NCBI RefSeq assembly: GCF_005887635.2
Contig: NZ_CP040818.1
Location: 372,001-436,000 of the forward strand
Direction: 5' to 3'
DNA: 64,000 nucleotides
DNA from: Paroceanicella profunda
GTDB lineage: Bacteria > Pseudomonadota > Alphaproteobacteria > Rhodobacterales > Rhodobacteraceae
The translations under genes were made by a program, and so were the position numbers. The notes beneath the pieces are model-generated. The model made no database searches. It was not told the origin of the DNA and saw only the letters and a program-made list of their open reading frames with translations. How positions within the stretch are numbered: position 1 is the stretch's first letter; each line of letters starts with the position of its first letter. Positions 50,740 through 59,170 of the stretch are shown here, one piece after another.

Positions 50740-52605
50740 TCAGCCGGGCGGGGCCCAGTCCGCCTCCGTCACGCCGGCCCTGGCGATGCGCGAGTAGAGT
50801 GTGGTCGGGCGCAGGCCCAGCAGGTCCGCCGCACCGCCGGGGCCGGAGACGCGGCCGCCGGTCTCGCGCAGGCAGGCCACGAGGTTGGCCCGTTCCAGCG
50901 CCCGCATCTCCTCCTCGGTCAGCAACCGGCCCGCGCCGGCCGTCTCCGGGCGCGGCAGGCTGCGCGGGCCGATCGCCCCCACGCGCAGCTTCTCGCCGGT
51001 CGAGACGATCACCGCCCGCTCGATCACGTTCTCCAGCTCGCGCAGGTTGCCCGGCCAGGCATAGTCCGACAGTTGCCGGATGGTGCCCTGCGTGGGCACG
51101 GGCCGCGGGCGGTTCAGCCGCCGGCAGGCCAGTTCGAGGAAATGCGCCACCAGCAGCGGAATGTCCTCGCGCCGCTCGCGCAGCGGGGTGAGCGGAATGG
51201 GGAACACGTTGAGGAAGAAGTAGAGGTCCTCGCGGAACCGCCCGGCCGCCACCTCCCGCGCCAGGTCCCGGGTGGAGGAGGCGATGATGCGGACATTCAC
51301 CCGGCGCTGCCGCTCCTCGCCCAGCCGCACCACCGCCTGGTCGCGCAACACGCTCAAGAGCCGGCCCTGCACCTCCAGCGGCAGCTCTCCCACGTCCTCC
51401 AGCAGCAGCGTGCCGCCGTTGGCCAGTTCGATCTTGCCGGCACGGTCATCGAGGATGCCACGGGTGGCGCGGCGCACATGGCCGAAGATCTCGCTCTCCA
51501 CGTCGACATGGCTCAGCGCCGCGCAGTTCAGCCGGATGAGCGGCCGCTTCGCCCGGGCGCTGGCCTTGTGCACCGCCGAGGCGGTGAGCGACTTGCCGGA
51601 CCCGCTCTCCCCGGTGATGAGCACGTTCGCCTCCGTGGGCGCCACCAGTTCGATCTGCGCCAGGGTGCGGGTGATGCTGGGCGACGTGCCGACGATGTCG
51701 AAATGCGCCCGCTCGGAGGTGATCTCCTCCAGCAGGTAGGCGTTCTCCTGCTCCAGCCGGGTGCGCAGGGCGTCCACCTCGGCCAGCGCCTCGCGCAGCC
51801 GGCGCTCGCCCTCCTTGCGCTCGGAGATGTCGCGGAAGATCACCACGGCGCCGGCCAGCACCTGGTTGTCGTAGATCGGGGTGGAGACATATTCCACCTG
51901 GATGGGCCGGCCGTCCTTGCGCCAGAACACCTCGTCCTCCACCCGGGCGACCATCTCGTGGCGGAAGGAATGGTAGATCGGGCAGTCGCGATGGTCGTAG
52001 CGGGCGCCGTCCAGGTGGTGGTGGTGGATGATGGCGTGGGTGTCGCGGCCCAGCAGGTCCTCCGCCGCCCAGCCCAGCATCTCCTGTGCGGCGCGGTTCA
52101 CGAAGGTGGTCTTGCCATCGGCGTTGATGCCGTAGATGCCCTCGCCGGCGGCATTCAGGATAAGCTGGTTCTGCCGCTCCAGCTCGGAGAAGAACGCCTG
52201 GGCGCGCTTCCATTCCAGCAGGCCGGAGCGCAGCAGGTCCGCCGCCTCCGCCGCCTGGGCATGGCTCTCCATCTCGCCGAGGTCGATGAGCGAGATCAGC
52301 AGGCGCGGGCCCTCCGGCCAGTCCGTCAGGCTGCCACGGGTCTCGCAGGCCAGGCGGCTGCCGTCATGGCGCTGGTAGATCAGGCTGCGCGTCCAGTGCT
52401 GGCCGTAATGCGCCACGGCGTCGGCGAACACGATGAGGTCGGCCGCGCCGTCCTCCAGCCGCGCGAGGAACGAGCCGCCCTCCAGCGGCCCGCCGAACAG
52501 CGCGGCCGCCAGCGCATTGGCCGCGGTGATCCGGTCACGGCCCGGATCGACGAGCAGCGCGGGAAAGGGCTGGAGGGCCAGGACAGAATCGCCGTGCAGG
52601 GACAT
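50740..52605 (-). CDS. NtrC-family transcriptional regulator with PAS domains, lacking GAFTGA
   Basis: A 621-residue regulator. An N-terminal PAS-like region (about 5-110) is followed by a helix, a PAS/PAC domain (about 145-262), a coiled coil (262-300) and an AAA+ core: Walker A GESGSGKS (332-339), Walker B TLLLEDVGE (399-407) and arginine-finger region RFREDLYFFLNVFPI. A C-terminal Fis-type helix-turn-helix contains GGAADLLGLRPTTLYSRIAR. The loop that should read GAFTGA is HVRRATRGILDD, so sigma-54 contact is doubtful; it may act with sigma-70 as Rhodobacter capsulatus NtrC does. The frame extends 18 codons upstream through a palindromic site; the start is uncertain. It is divergent from the cyanate genes. 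Confidence 0.88.
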   Translation of the reverse strand: MSLHGDSVLALQPFPALLVDPGRDRITAANALAAALFGGPLEGGSFLARLEDGAADLIVFADAVAHYGQHWTRSLIYQRHDGSRLACETRGSLTDWPEGPRLLISLIDLGEMESHAQAAEAADLLRSGLLEWKRAQAFFSELERQNQLILNAAGEGIYGINADGKTTFVNRAAQEMLGWAAEDLLGRDTHAIIHHHHLDGARYDHRDCPIYHSFRHEMVARVEDEVFWRKDGRPIQVEYVSTPIYDNQVLAGAVVIFRDISERKEGERRLREALAEVDALRTRLEQENAYLLEEITSERAHFDIVGTSPSITRTLAQIELVAPTEANVLITGESGSGKSLTASAVHKASARAKRPLIRLNCAALSHVDVESEIFGHVRRATRGILDDRAGKIELANGGTLLLEDVGELPLEVQGRLLSVLRDQAVVRLGEERQRRVNVRIIASSTRDLAREVAAGRFREDLYFFLNVFPIPLTPLRERREDIPLLVAHFLELACRRLNRPRPVPTQGTIRQLSDYAWPGNLRELENVIERAVIVSTGEKLRVGAIGPRSLPRPETAGAGRLLTEEEMRALERANLVACLRETGGRVSGPGGAADLLGLRPTTLYSRIARAGVTEADWAPPG

Positions 52606-52641
52606 GCCCCCAAGCCTGCCGCGTTGCCGCGGCTGCGGCAA

Positions 52642-52688
52642 CGATATTTCGTGATTCACGATATTTCATAATTCGGCACACGTGTGCC
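52642..52688. promoter_or_regulatory. Putative regulator-binding sites in the cyn divergent region
   Basis: Three elements stand together. CGATATTTC is directly repeated 17 bp apart (52642 and 52659). CGTGATTCACG is a palindrome at 52650-52660. A perfect 14-base palindrome GGCACACGTGTGCC lies at 52675-52688. They precede an A/T-rich stretch (52695-52725) that stands out in GC-rich DNA and may be the promoter region. Binding by the divergent NtrC-like protein is inferred from position. Confidence 0.5.
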
Positions 52689-52821
52689 ACGGATCTTTAG
52701 TGTTTTATTACATCTATTTAACCAAACCTCCGCTCCGACATTAACCTTTTGCGGGCGCGGCAATCGTCTCGCTACGCTGAGGGCAACGAGACCGAAGAGA
52801 GCAACAGGGAAAGGACAGCCG

Positions 52822-54192
52822 ATGCCGATCAAGAGCCTGGGAGATCCGTTCGCCGCCAAGACCGACCTGCGCCACGGCGCCGCCTGCGGCTGCGAGGGCT
52901 GCCGCTCCGACGCGGCGGAGACCGTGGCGGCGGACAGCGAGGCGATGCTGGAACGGGCCATCGAGAGCGCGGTCGTCCGCTCGATGTTCGGGCATTCGGA
53001 TGTCTCGCGCCGCTCCTTCATGGGGATGGTGGGCGGCTCCACGGTGGCCGCGGCGCTGGCCTCGGTGTTCCCGATGGACAAGGCGAAGGCCGCCATCCTC
53101 GACACGCTGGGTGCTCCGGAGAAGACCGACCTCACCATCGGCTTCGTGCCCATCACCTGTGCGACGCCGATCATCATGGCCCAGCCGATGGGCTTCTACG
53201 AGAAATACGGGCTGAACGCGCAGGTGATCAAGACCGCCGGCTGGGCGGTGGCGCGCGACAAGTCGCTCAACGGCGAGTATGACGCGAGCCACATGCTCAC
53301 CCCGATGCCGCTGGCGATGACGCTGGGCGCGGGCTCGGTGGCCGAGCCCTACATCATGCCGGCGGTGGAGAACATCAACGGCCAGGCCATCGTGCTGAGC
53401 AACGAGCATCTCGACAAGCGGGACCCTGCGCAGTGGAAGGGCTTCACCTTCGGCGTGCCCTTCGAGTTCTCCATGCACAACTTCCTGCTGCGCTACTACG
53501 TGGCCGAGCACGGGCTGGACCCGGACGTGGACATCCAGATCCGCGTGGTGCCGCCGCCGGAGATGGTGGCGAACCTGCGGGCCGGGAACCTGGACGGCTA
53601 CCTTTCCCCCGACCCGTTCAACCAGCGCGCGGTGTGGGAGAACATCGGCTTCATCCACATCCTCACCAAGGAGATCTGGGAGGGGCACCCGTGCTGCGCC
53701 TTCGCCGCGCCGCTGAGCTTTGCCACCGAGCTGCCCAACACCTACGGCGCGCTGCTGAAATCCATCGTGGACGCCACGCAATACGCCTCCGACCCGGCGA
53801 ACCGGAAGGAGATCTCGGCCGCCATCGCGCCGACGAACTACCTCAACCAGCCGGTGCCGGTGATCGAGCAGGTGCTCACGGGGCGCTTCGCCGACGGGCT
53901 GGGCAACGTGCAGGACGTGCCCGACCGCATCGACTTCGACCCCTTCCCCTGGCATTCCATGGGCGTGTGGATCCTCAGCCAGATGAAGCGCTGGGGCTAT
54001 ATCGAGGGCGACGTGGACTACAGGGGCGTGGCCGAGCAGGTGTATCTCGCCGCCGATTGCCGCAAGATCATGGAGGACCTCGGCTACGAGGCCCCGGCGG
54101 AGACCTACCGCTCGCACACCATCATGGGCAAGACCTTCGACCCGGCCGCGCCGGAGGCCTATGTCGAGAGCTTCGCGATCCGGAAGGCCTGA
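52822..54192 (+). CDS. NrtA/CmpA-type ABC transporter substrate-binding protein (probable cyanate uptake)
   Basis: A 456-residue periplasmic binding protein. The Tat signal SRRSFMGMVGGSTVAAALAS starts at residue 62. Unusually, a 61-residue cytoplasmic region precedes it and contains CGCEGC (Cys22, 24, 27). The mature part (KTDLTIGFVPITCATPIIMA, YEKYGLNAQVIKTAGWAVAR, GNLDGYLSPDPFNQRAVWEN) is typical of the nitrate/bicarbonate/cyanate binding family. AAGGA precedes the ATG; the open frame 46 codons upstream is not used. It is the first gene of the operon ending in cynS, which suggests cyanate as ligand, although nitrate is possible. Confidence 0.88.
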   Translation: MPIKSLGDPFAAKTDLRHGAACGCEGCRSDAAETVAADSEAMLERAIESAVVRSMFGHSDVSRRSFMGMVGGSTVAAALASVFPMDKAKAAILDTLGAPEKTDLTIGFVPITCATPIIMAQPMGFYEKYGLNAQVIKTAGWAVARDKSLNGEYDASHMLTPMPLAMTLGAGSVAEPYIMPAVENINGQAIVLSNEHLDKRDPAQWKGFTFGVPFEFSMHNFLLRYYVAEHGLDPDVDIQIRVVPPPEMVANLRAGNLDGYLSPDPFNQRAVWENIGFIHILTKEIWEGHPCCAFAAPLSFATELPNTYGALLKSIVDATQYASDPANRKEISAAIAPTNYLNQPVPVIEQVLTGRFADGLGNVQDVPDRIDFDPFPWHSMGVWILSQMKRWGYIEGDVDYRGVAEQVYLAADCRKIMEDLGYEAPAETYRSHTIMGKTFDPAAPEAYVESFAIRKA

Positions 54193-54193
54193 G

Positions 54194-55027
54194 ATGACCC
54201 TCACGCTCAACCAGCGCGCGGCGGTGCTCTCCGTGGTGCTTCTGCTGGCGGGCCTCCTGGTGTGGGAGGTGTCGATCGCCGCCGGCGGGGCGGGGTCGGC
54301 CGAGCTCACCGAATACGAGAAGCTCACGGGAGGCGGCGCGCCCAAGGCCGGTGTGCCGCCCCCCTCGCAGGTGATCGCGAAGGCCTGGGCGGAACTGTCG
54401 GACCCGTTCTACGACGCGGGGCCGAACGACAAGGGCATCGGCATCCAGATCGGCTATTCCATCTACCGGGTGCTGAGCGGCTACCTGCTGGCGGCGCTGG
54501 TGGCCATCCCGCTGGGCTTTCTCATCGGCATGTCGCCGGTGGCCTGGCGGGCGCTGAATCCGTTCATCCAGGTGCTGCGGCCGATCTCGCCGCTGGCCTG
54601 GATGCCGCTGGCGCTGTTCATCATCCAGGACAGCGAGGCGAGCGCGATCTTCGTGATCTTCATCTGCTCGATCTGGCCGATGCTGATCAACACCGCCTTC
54701 GGCGTGGCGGGCGTGCGGGCGGACTGGGTGAACGTGGCCCGCACCCATGAACTGGGGACGCTGCGCACCGCCTTCACGGTGATCCTCCCGGCGGCGGCCC
54801 CCACCATCGTCACCGGCATGCGCATCTCCATCGGCATTGCCTGGCTGGTGATCGTGGCGGCGGAGATGCTCGTGGGCGGCACCGGCATCGGCTATTACGT
54901 GTGGAACGAGTGGAACAACCTCGACCTCACCTCCGTCATCTTCTCCATCCTGATGATCGGGGTGGTGGGCATGGCGCTGGACGCGGCCTTCGGCGTGTTG
55001 CAGCGCGCCGTGGCCTACGCGGAATAG
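54194..55027 (+). CDS. ABC transporter permease (cyanate/nitrate type)
   Basis: A 277-residue permease with an N-terminal membrane anchor (AAVLSVVLLLAGLLVWEVSI) and a BPD_transp_1 domain. The EAA loop region reads NVARTHELGTLRTAFTVILP followed by AAAPTIVTGMRI. AEMLVGGTGIGYYVWNEWNN is typical of the NrtB/CmpB/SsuC group. It starts one base after the stop of the binding-protein gene. Confidence 0.9.
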   Translation: MTLTLNQRAAVLSVVLLLAGLLVWEVSIAAGGAGSAELTEYEKLTGGGAPKAGVPPPSQVIAKAWAELSDPFYDAGPNDKGIGIQIGYSIYRVLSGYLLAALVAIPLGFLIGMSPVAWRALNPFIQVLRPISPLAWMPLALFIIQDSEASAIFVIFICSIWPMLINTAFGVAGVRADWVNVARTHELGTLRTAFTVILPAAAPTIVTGMRISIGIAWLVIVAAEMLVGGTGIGYYVWNEWNNLDLTSVIFSILMIGVVGMALDAAFGVLQRAVAYAE

Positions 55028-55035
55028 GGGGCAGC

Positions 55036-55926
55036 ATGAAACCTTTCCTGAGCGTGGAAAACCTCACCCAGCGCTACCCGGACGGACGGGGCGGCATCAC
55101 CACGGTGTTCGAGAACGCGAGCTTCGGCATCGGGCGCGGCGAGTTCGTGTGCATCCTGGGCCATTCGGGCTGCGGCAAGTCCACCATCATGAACATCCTC
55201 GCCGGGCTCGCGGAGCCCAGCGAGGGCGTGGTGGTGATGGACGGGGCGCAGGTGTCCGGCCCCTCGCTGGACCGGGGGGTGGTGTTCCAGAACTACTCGC
55301 TGCTGCCCTGGCTCTCGGCGCTGCGCAACGTCACCTTCGCGGTGGCGGCGCGCTACCCGGGCTGGACGAAGGCGCAGGTGCGGGCGGAGGCGCGCAAGTA
55401 CCTCGAGATGGTCGGGCTCTCCGAGGACGTGATGCACCGCAAGCCCAGCCAGCTTTCGGGCGGCATGCGCCAGCGCGTGTCCATCGCGCGGGCCTTCGCC
55501 AACCATCCCAAGCTGCTCCTGCTGGACGAGCCCTTCGGCGCGCTGGACGCGCTCACCCGCGGCACCATCCAGGACGAGCTGCTGAAGATCTGGGCCGGCA
55601 CCGGGCAGACGGTGTTCATGATCACCCATGACATCGACGAGGCCATCCTGCTGGCGGACCGCATCCTGCTGATGACCAACGGGCCGATGGCCCGCGTGGC
55701 GGAATCCGTGGAGATCACCCTTCCCCGCCCGCGGGCGCGCACCGCCATCGTCAGCCATCCGAACTACTACGCCATCCGCAACCACCTCGTGCGGTTCCTC
55801 GGCCACCGGTCGCGCGAACTGGCCGGGCAGGCGGGCGGCGGCGCGCCGGAGACGGTGAGGATCGACCTCGCCGCCGGCGAGAGCGAAGAACCGGACGCGC
55901 GAAGGGCTTTGCGCGCCATCCCCTGA
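55036..55926 (+). CDS. ABC transporter ATP-binding protein (cyanate/nitrate type)
   Basis: A 296-residue ATPase with Walker [11 protein letters not shown] (about 43-52), Q-loop FQNYSLLPW, signature [15 protein letters not shown], Walker [13 protein letters not shown] and switch His in MITHDIDEA. The [12 protein letters not shown] segment is characteristic of the NrtD/CmpD/TauB-SsuB group. A basic C-terminal tail of about 40 residues ends at 55,926. GGGGG lies four bases before the ATG; the open frame upstream overlaps the permease and is rejected. Confidence 0.92.
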   Translation: MKPFLSVENLTQRYPDGRGGITTVFENASFGIGRGEFVCILGHSGCGKSTIMNILAGLAEPSEGVVVMDGAQVSGPSLDRGVVFQNYSLLPWLSALRNVTFAVAARYPGWTKAQVRAEARKYLEMVGLSEDVMHRKPSQLSGGMRQRVSIARAFANHPKLLLLDEPFGALDALTRGTIQDELLKIWAGTGQTVFMITHDIDEAILLADRILLMTNGPMARVAESVEITLPRPRARTAIVSHPNYYAIRNHLVRFLGHRSRELAGQAGGGAPETVRIDLAAGESEEPDARRALRAIP

Positions 55927-55951
55927 GAGACCCCGAGCAAAGGGCAGGACA

Positions 55952-56419
55952 ATGAAGGACATCACGATGACGCAAGAGCTGACGAAGGAAGACGTGACGG
56001 CGCTGATCCTCTCGGCGAAGAAGCAGGCCGGGCTCACCTGGGAGGGGATCGCCGCGCAGATCGGCATGTCGCCGGTCTGGACGCATTCCGCCGCGATGGG
56101 GATGAACGCCTTCCCGCCGGAGAAGGCGGAGCTGATGGTCCGCGCCCTGGGCCTGCCGCAGGAGGCGGCGGCGGTGCTGTCCGAGAGCCCCACCAAGATC
56201 TGGTCGCAGACCGTGCCCACCGACCCGTGCATCTACCGGCTCTACGAGATCGTGGGCGTCTACGGCCCCACCATCAAGGCGCTGATTCACGAGAAATTCG
56301 GCGACGGCATCATGTCCGCCATCGACTTCGACATGAGCGTGACCCGGGTGGAACACCCGAAGGGCGACCGGGTGAAGATCGAGATGTCCGGCAAGTACCT
56401 GGGCTACAACGCCTGGTGA
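55952..56419 (+). CDS. cynS: Cyanate hydratase (cyanase)
   Basis: A 155-residue enzyme that converts cyanate and bicarbonate to ammonia and CO2 through carbamate. With this start the catalytic residues are Arg96 and Glu99 (IYRLYEIVGVYG) and Ser122 (MSAIDF), exactly the E. coli numbering. The N-terminal helical domain (DVTALILSAKKQAGLTWEGI) resembles a POU-like fold, and the C-terminus FDMSVTRVEHPKGDRVKIEM is family-typical. It lies 25 bp behind the ATPase gene and is the functional anchor of the operon. No carbonic anhydrase gene is nearby. Confidence 0.97.
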   Translation: MKDITMTQELTKEDVTALILSAKKQAGLTWEGIAAQIGMSPVWTHSAAMGMNAFPPEKAELMVRALGLPQEAAAVLSESPTKIWSQTVPTDPCIYRLYEIVGVYGPTIKALIHEKFGDGIMSAIDFDMSVTRVEHPKGDRVKIEMSGKYLGYNAW

Positions 56420-56428
56420 GCCGCCCGG

Positions 56429-56872
56429 CCTCCGGGGCGGCCCGCATCCCCTCCCCCGCGCTCCGGCCCCGCCGGGCCCGGGGCCCACTCCAGTCCCCGG
56501 GGCCGGCCAATCCGCCGCAATACCGTGGTGAGGCGGGACCGGGCCTCGCGCCCGCCCTGCCCGCCGGGCCGCCCGACCTCCGGGGCGCCCCGCACCCCCT
56601 CCCCCGCGCTCCGGCCCCGCCGGGCCCGGGGCCCACTCCAGTCCCCGGGGCCGGCCAGTCCGCCGCAATCCCGTGGGGAGGCCGGACCGGGCGTCGCGCC
56701 CGCCCTGCCCTCCGGGCCGCCCCGCCTCCGGGGCGCCCCGCACCCCCTCCCCCGCGTTCCGGTCCCACCGGGCCCGGGGCCCACGTCAGTCCCCGAGGGC
56801 CGGCCTGTCCGCCGCAATCCCGTGGGGAGGCCGGACCGGGCCTCGCGCCCGCCCTGCCCGCCGGGCGGGCCG
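56429..56872. repeat. 148-bp tandem repeat, three copies
   Basis: The landmark CCTCCGGGGCG or close variants occurs at 56429, 56577, 56725 and (broken) 56873, giving an exact 148-bp period over 444 bp. Copies are very similar, so the array is fairly recent. It begins ten bases after the cynS stop and fills most of the 543-bp gap to the next gene. No gene or terminator with a T-tract is seen in it, although the GC-rich units could fold strongly. Confidence 0.85.
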
Positions 56873-56962
56873 CCTCCGCCGTCCGGCAGGCCGGTGCGCA
56901 GCCCCGATGCGCCCGGCTTGCGCCGTGCCGTCCATCGATCCGATCCCGAGCCGAGGTTTCCC

Positions 56963-57427
56963 ATGTCCCGCCCGCCGTTTCCGCCCTTCACCGAGACCAC
57001 CGCCCGCCAGAAGGTGCGCATGGCCGAGGATGCCTGGAACACCCGTGACCCGGACCGCGTGGTCCTCGCCTACACCGCCGACAGCCGCTGGCGGAACCGG
57101 GCGGAATTCCCCGCCGGCCGCGCCGAGATCCACGCCTTCCTCACCGGCAAATGGGCGCGCGAGCGCGAGTACCGGCTGATCAAGACCCTCTGGGCCTTCG
57201 CGGGGAACCGCATCGCCGTGCGCTTCGCCTACGAATGGCATGACGATGCCGGGCAGTGGTTCCGCTCGCATGGCAACGAGAACTGGCTGTTCGACGCCGA
57301 GGGGCTGATGGCCGAGCGCCACGCCTCGATCAACGACCAGCCGATCGCGGAGGCAGACCGCCTGTTCCGCTGGCCCGCCGGGCCGCGACCGGCGGAGCAT
57401 CCGGAGCTTGAGGACCTCGGCCTCTGA
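56963..57427 (+). CDS. NTF2-like (SnoaL/DUF1348-type) protein
   Basis: A 154-residue protein that begins [20 protein letters not shown]. It contains [40 protein letters not shown] and [20 protein letters not shown], matching the DUF1348 branch of the NTF2 fold. These are small cone-shaped proteins that bind or convert small ligands; the true substrate is unknown. GAGG lies six bases before the ATG; the longer frame through the repeat is rejected. It is flanked by two tandem-repeat arrays. Confidence 0.85.
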   Translation: MSRPPFPPFTETTARQKVRMAEDAWNTRDPDRVVLAYTADSRWRNRAEFPAGRAEIHAFLTGKWAREREYRLIKTLWAFAGNRIAVRFAYEWHDDAGQWFRSHGNENWLFDAEGLMAERHASINDQPIAEADRLFRWPAGPRPAEHPELEDLGL

Positions 57428-57485
57428 ACGGCCCGCACGCCGTGCCGCGGCCCTGACACCCGCCGGCGCGGCCCCGGAGCAACGT

Positions 57486-57985
57486 CCTTGCCGCCCCCCC
57501 GGAGCGGAAGGGGCCAAAGGCGACCCCGCTGCGTAAGCGGTACGGTCCGCCGCGACGGCGCATCCCCCCGGGGCCGCGTCTGCGCGGCGGACCGGTTTCG
57601 AACGGGTCAGGCCAACCGGCTCATCCTGCGCGACGCCCGGCGGGCCGCTGCCGCACGCCCGGCCAGGAGCGCGCCCGCATGGTGCCGGTGGCGGAAACGC
57701 ACGCCATAGCCGGGTTATCCCCTTGCCCCCCCAACCGGTGCGGAAGGGGCCACAGGCGACCCCGCTGCGCAAGCGGTATGGGCCGCCGCGACGGCGCATC
57801 CCCCCGGGGCCGCGTCTGCGCGGCGGACCGGTTTCGAACGGGTCAGGCCGGCCGGTTCATCCTGCGCGACGCCCGGCGGGCCGCTGCCGCACGCCCGGCC
57901 AGGAGCGCGCTCGCATGGTGCCGGTGGCGGAACCGCACGCCATAGCCGGGTTATCCCCATGTCCCCCAACCGGTGCGGCGATCGG
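57486..57985. repeat. 236-bp tandem repeat, two full copies and a third start
   Basis: The landmark GCGGAAGGGGCC is at 57504 and 57740, and the two units differ at only about ten positions. A third copy begins (CCCCCAACCGGTGCGG, about 57965) and breaks off twelve bases before the stop of the M20 gene. The unit contains GGTTTCGAACGGGTCAGGCC and CACGCCATAGCCGGGTTATC. No gene is recognised in it. The short age of the duplication and its ending at a gene stop are notable. Confidence 0.85.
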
Positions 57986-57997
57986 CGGATAGCGCCC

Positions 57998-59170
57998 TCA
58001 GCGGCGCGGGGCGAGCCAGGTTTCGGCGAGCTCGGTCCAGAGCGCGGCGCCCACGGGCAGGATATCGTCGTTGAAATCATAGGCCGGGTGGTGGAGCGAG
58101 GGGTCGTTCGGGGTGCGCGCCGTTCCGAGGAAGAAATACGCGCCCGGGCGCTCGGTGAGCATGTAGCCGAAATCCTCGCTGCCCATCAGCGGGCGCTCCA
58201 TCTCCACCACCTTCTCCGGCCCGGCCAGCCGGGTGGCGAGATCGCGCACGAAGGCGGTTTCCGCGGCGTGGTTCACCGTGGGATCATAGCCGCGGGTGTA
58301 ATCCACCAGGGCGCGGCAGCCGTAGGTTTCCGCCTGCAGCCGGGCGATGTCGCGCACGCGGGCCTCCAGCAGATCGCGCACCTCGGGCTCGAAGGAGCGG
58401 ATGCTGAGCGCCAGTTCCACCCGGTCGGGGATCACGTTGCTCGCCCGCCCGCCGTTGAACGCGCCGACCGTGACCACCGCCGGGCTGAGCGGATGCAGGT
58501 TGCGCGAGACGATGCTCTGCAGCGCCATCACGATGGCCGCCCCGGCCACCACCGGGTCCGCCGTGTCCTCGGGCTGGGCGCCGTGGCCGCCGCGGCCCTG
58601 CACGGTGATGGTGCATTCATCCACCGCGGCCATGATCGGGCCCTCGCGCAGGGCCACCTGGCCGAAGGGCATGGCCGGGTCGTTGTGCAGGCCGAAGACC
58701 GCGTCGCAGGGGAAGCGCTCGAACAGCCCCTCCTCGATCATGATGCGCGCGCCGCCGTGGTTCTCCTCCGCCGGCTGGAAAATGAGGGTGAGCGTGCCGT
58801 CGAAATTGCGCCGCTCGGCGAGGCGCCGCGCGGCGCCCAGCAGCATGGTGGTATGGCCGTCATGGCCGCAGGCGTGCATGATGCCCGGGGTCTGGCTGGC
58901 CCAGTCGAGCCCGGTTTCCTCGGTGATCGGCAGGGCGTCGATATCCGCACGCAGGCCGAGCCGGCGGCCGGAGCTCCCCACCGTCAGCGTGGCGACCACG
59001 CCGGTGCGCGCGAGGCCGCGGTGCACCTCGTAGCCCATCTCCTCCAGCGCCCCGGCGACGAAGGCGGAGGTGCGGGTTTCCTCCAGCCCCAGCTCCGGCA
59101 TGGCGTGCAGCCGCCGGCGGATGGCGGTGAGGTCGGGGAAGTCGTTGCGCAGGGCGGCGGAGACGGTCAT
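57998..59170 (-). CDS. M20 family metallo-amidohydrolase (hippurate hydrolase-like)
   Basis: A 390-residue Zn/Mn-dependent amidohydrolase that cleaves N-acyl amino acids or similar amides. Metal ligands are seen in HACGHDGHTTML (Cys101, His103), PAEENHGGA (Glu pair), GLHNDPAMPFGQ (His) and the C-terminal HHPAYDFNDD (His). The dimerisation lid lies around ITVQGRGGHGAQPEDTADPV. The start is the ATG of MTVSAALRNDF; the upstream open frame is low-complexity. It ends within the third partial copy of the 236-bp repeat. Confidence 0.92.
   Translation of the reverse strand: MTVSAALRNDFPDLTAIRRRLHAMPELGLEETRTSAFVAGALEEMGYEVHRGLARTGVVATLTVGSSGRRLGLRADIDALPITEETGLDWASQTPGIMHACGHDGHTTMLLGAARRLAERRNFDGTLTLIFQPAEENHGGARIMIEEGLFERFPCDAVFGLHNDPAMPFGQVALREGPIMAAVDECTITVQGRGGHGAQPEDTADPVVAGAAIVMALQSIVSRNLHPLSPAVVTVGAFNGGRASNVIPDRVELALSIRSFEPEVRDLLEARVRDIARLQAETYGCRALVDYTRGYDPTVNHAAETAFVRDLATRLAGPEKVVEMERPLMGSEDFGYMLTERPGAYFFLGTARTPNDPSLHHPAYDFNDDILPVGAALWTELAETWLAPRR

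Noticed and set aside
52675..52695. TGGCAC on the minus strand with a downstream TGC as a sigma-54 promoter
   Set aside because: The GG to GC spacing is nine bases instead of the strict ten, and the sequence is explained by the palindrome GGCACACGTGTGCC.
55036..55926. Taurine or sulfonate transporter as identity of the ABC genes
   Set aside because: ATPase and permease alone would allow TauBC/SsuBC, but the binding protein is NrtA/CmpA-like and the operon ends with cyanase.
57570..57620. GGTTTCGAACGGGTC in the 236-bp unit as the T-arm of a tRNA
   Set aside because: No matching acceptor, D-arm or anticodon stem could be built around it in either copy.
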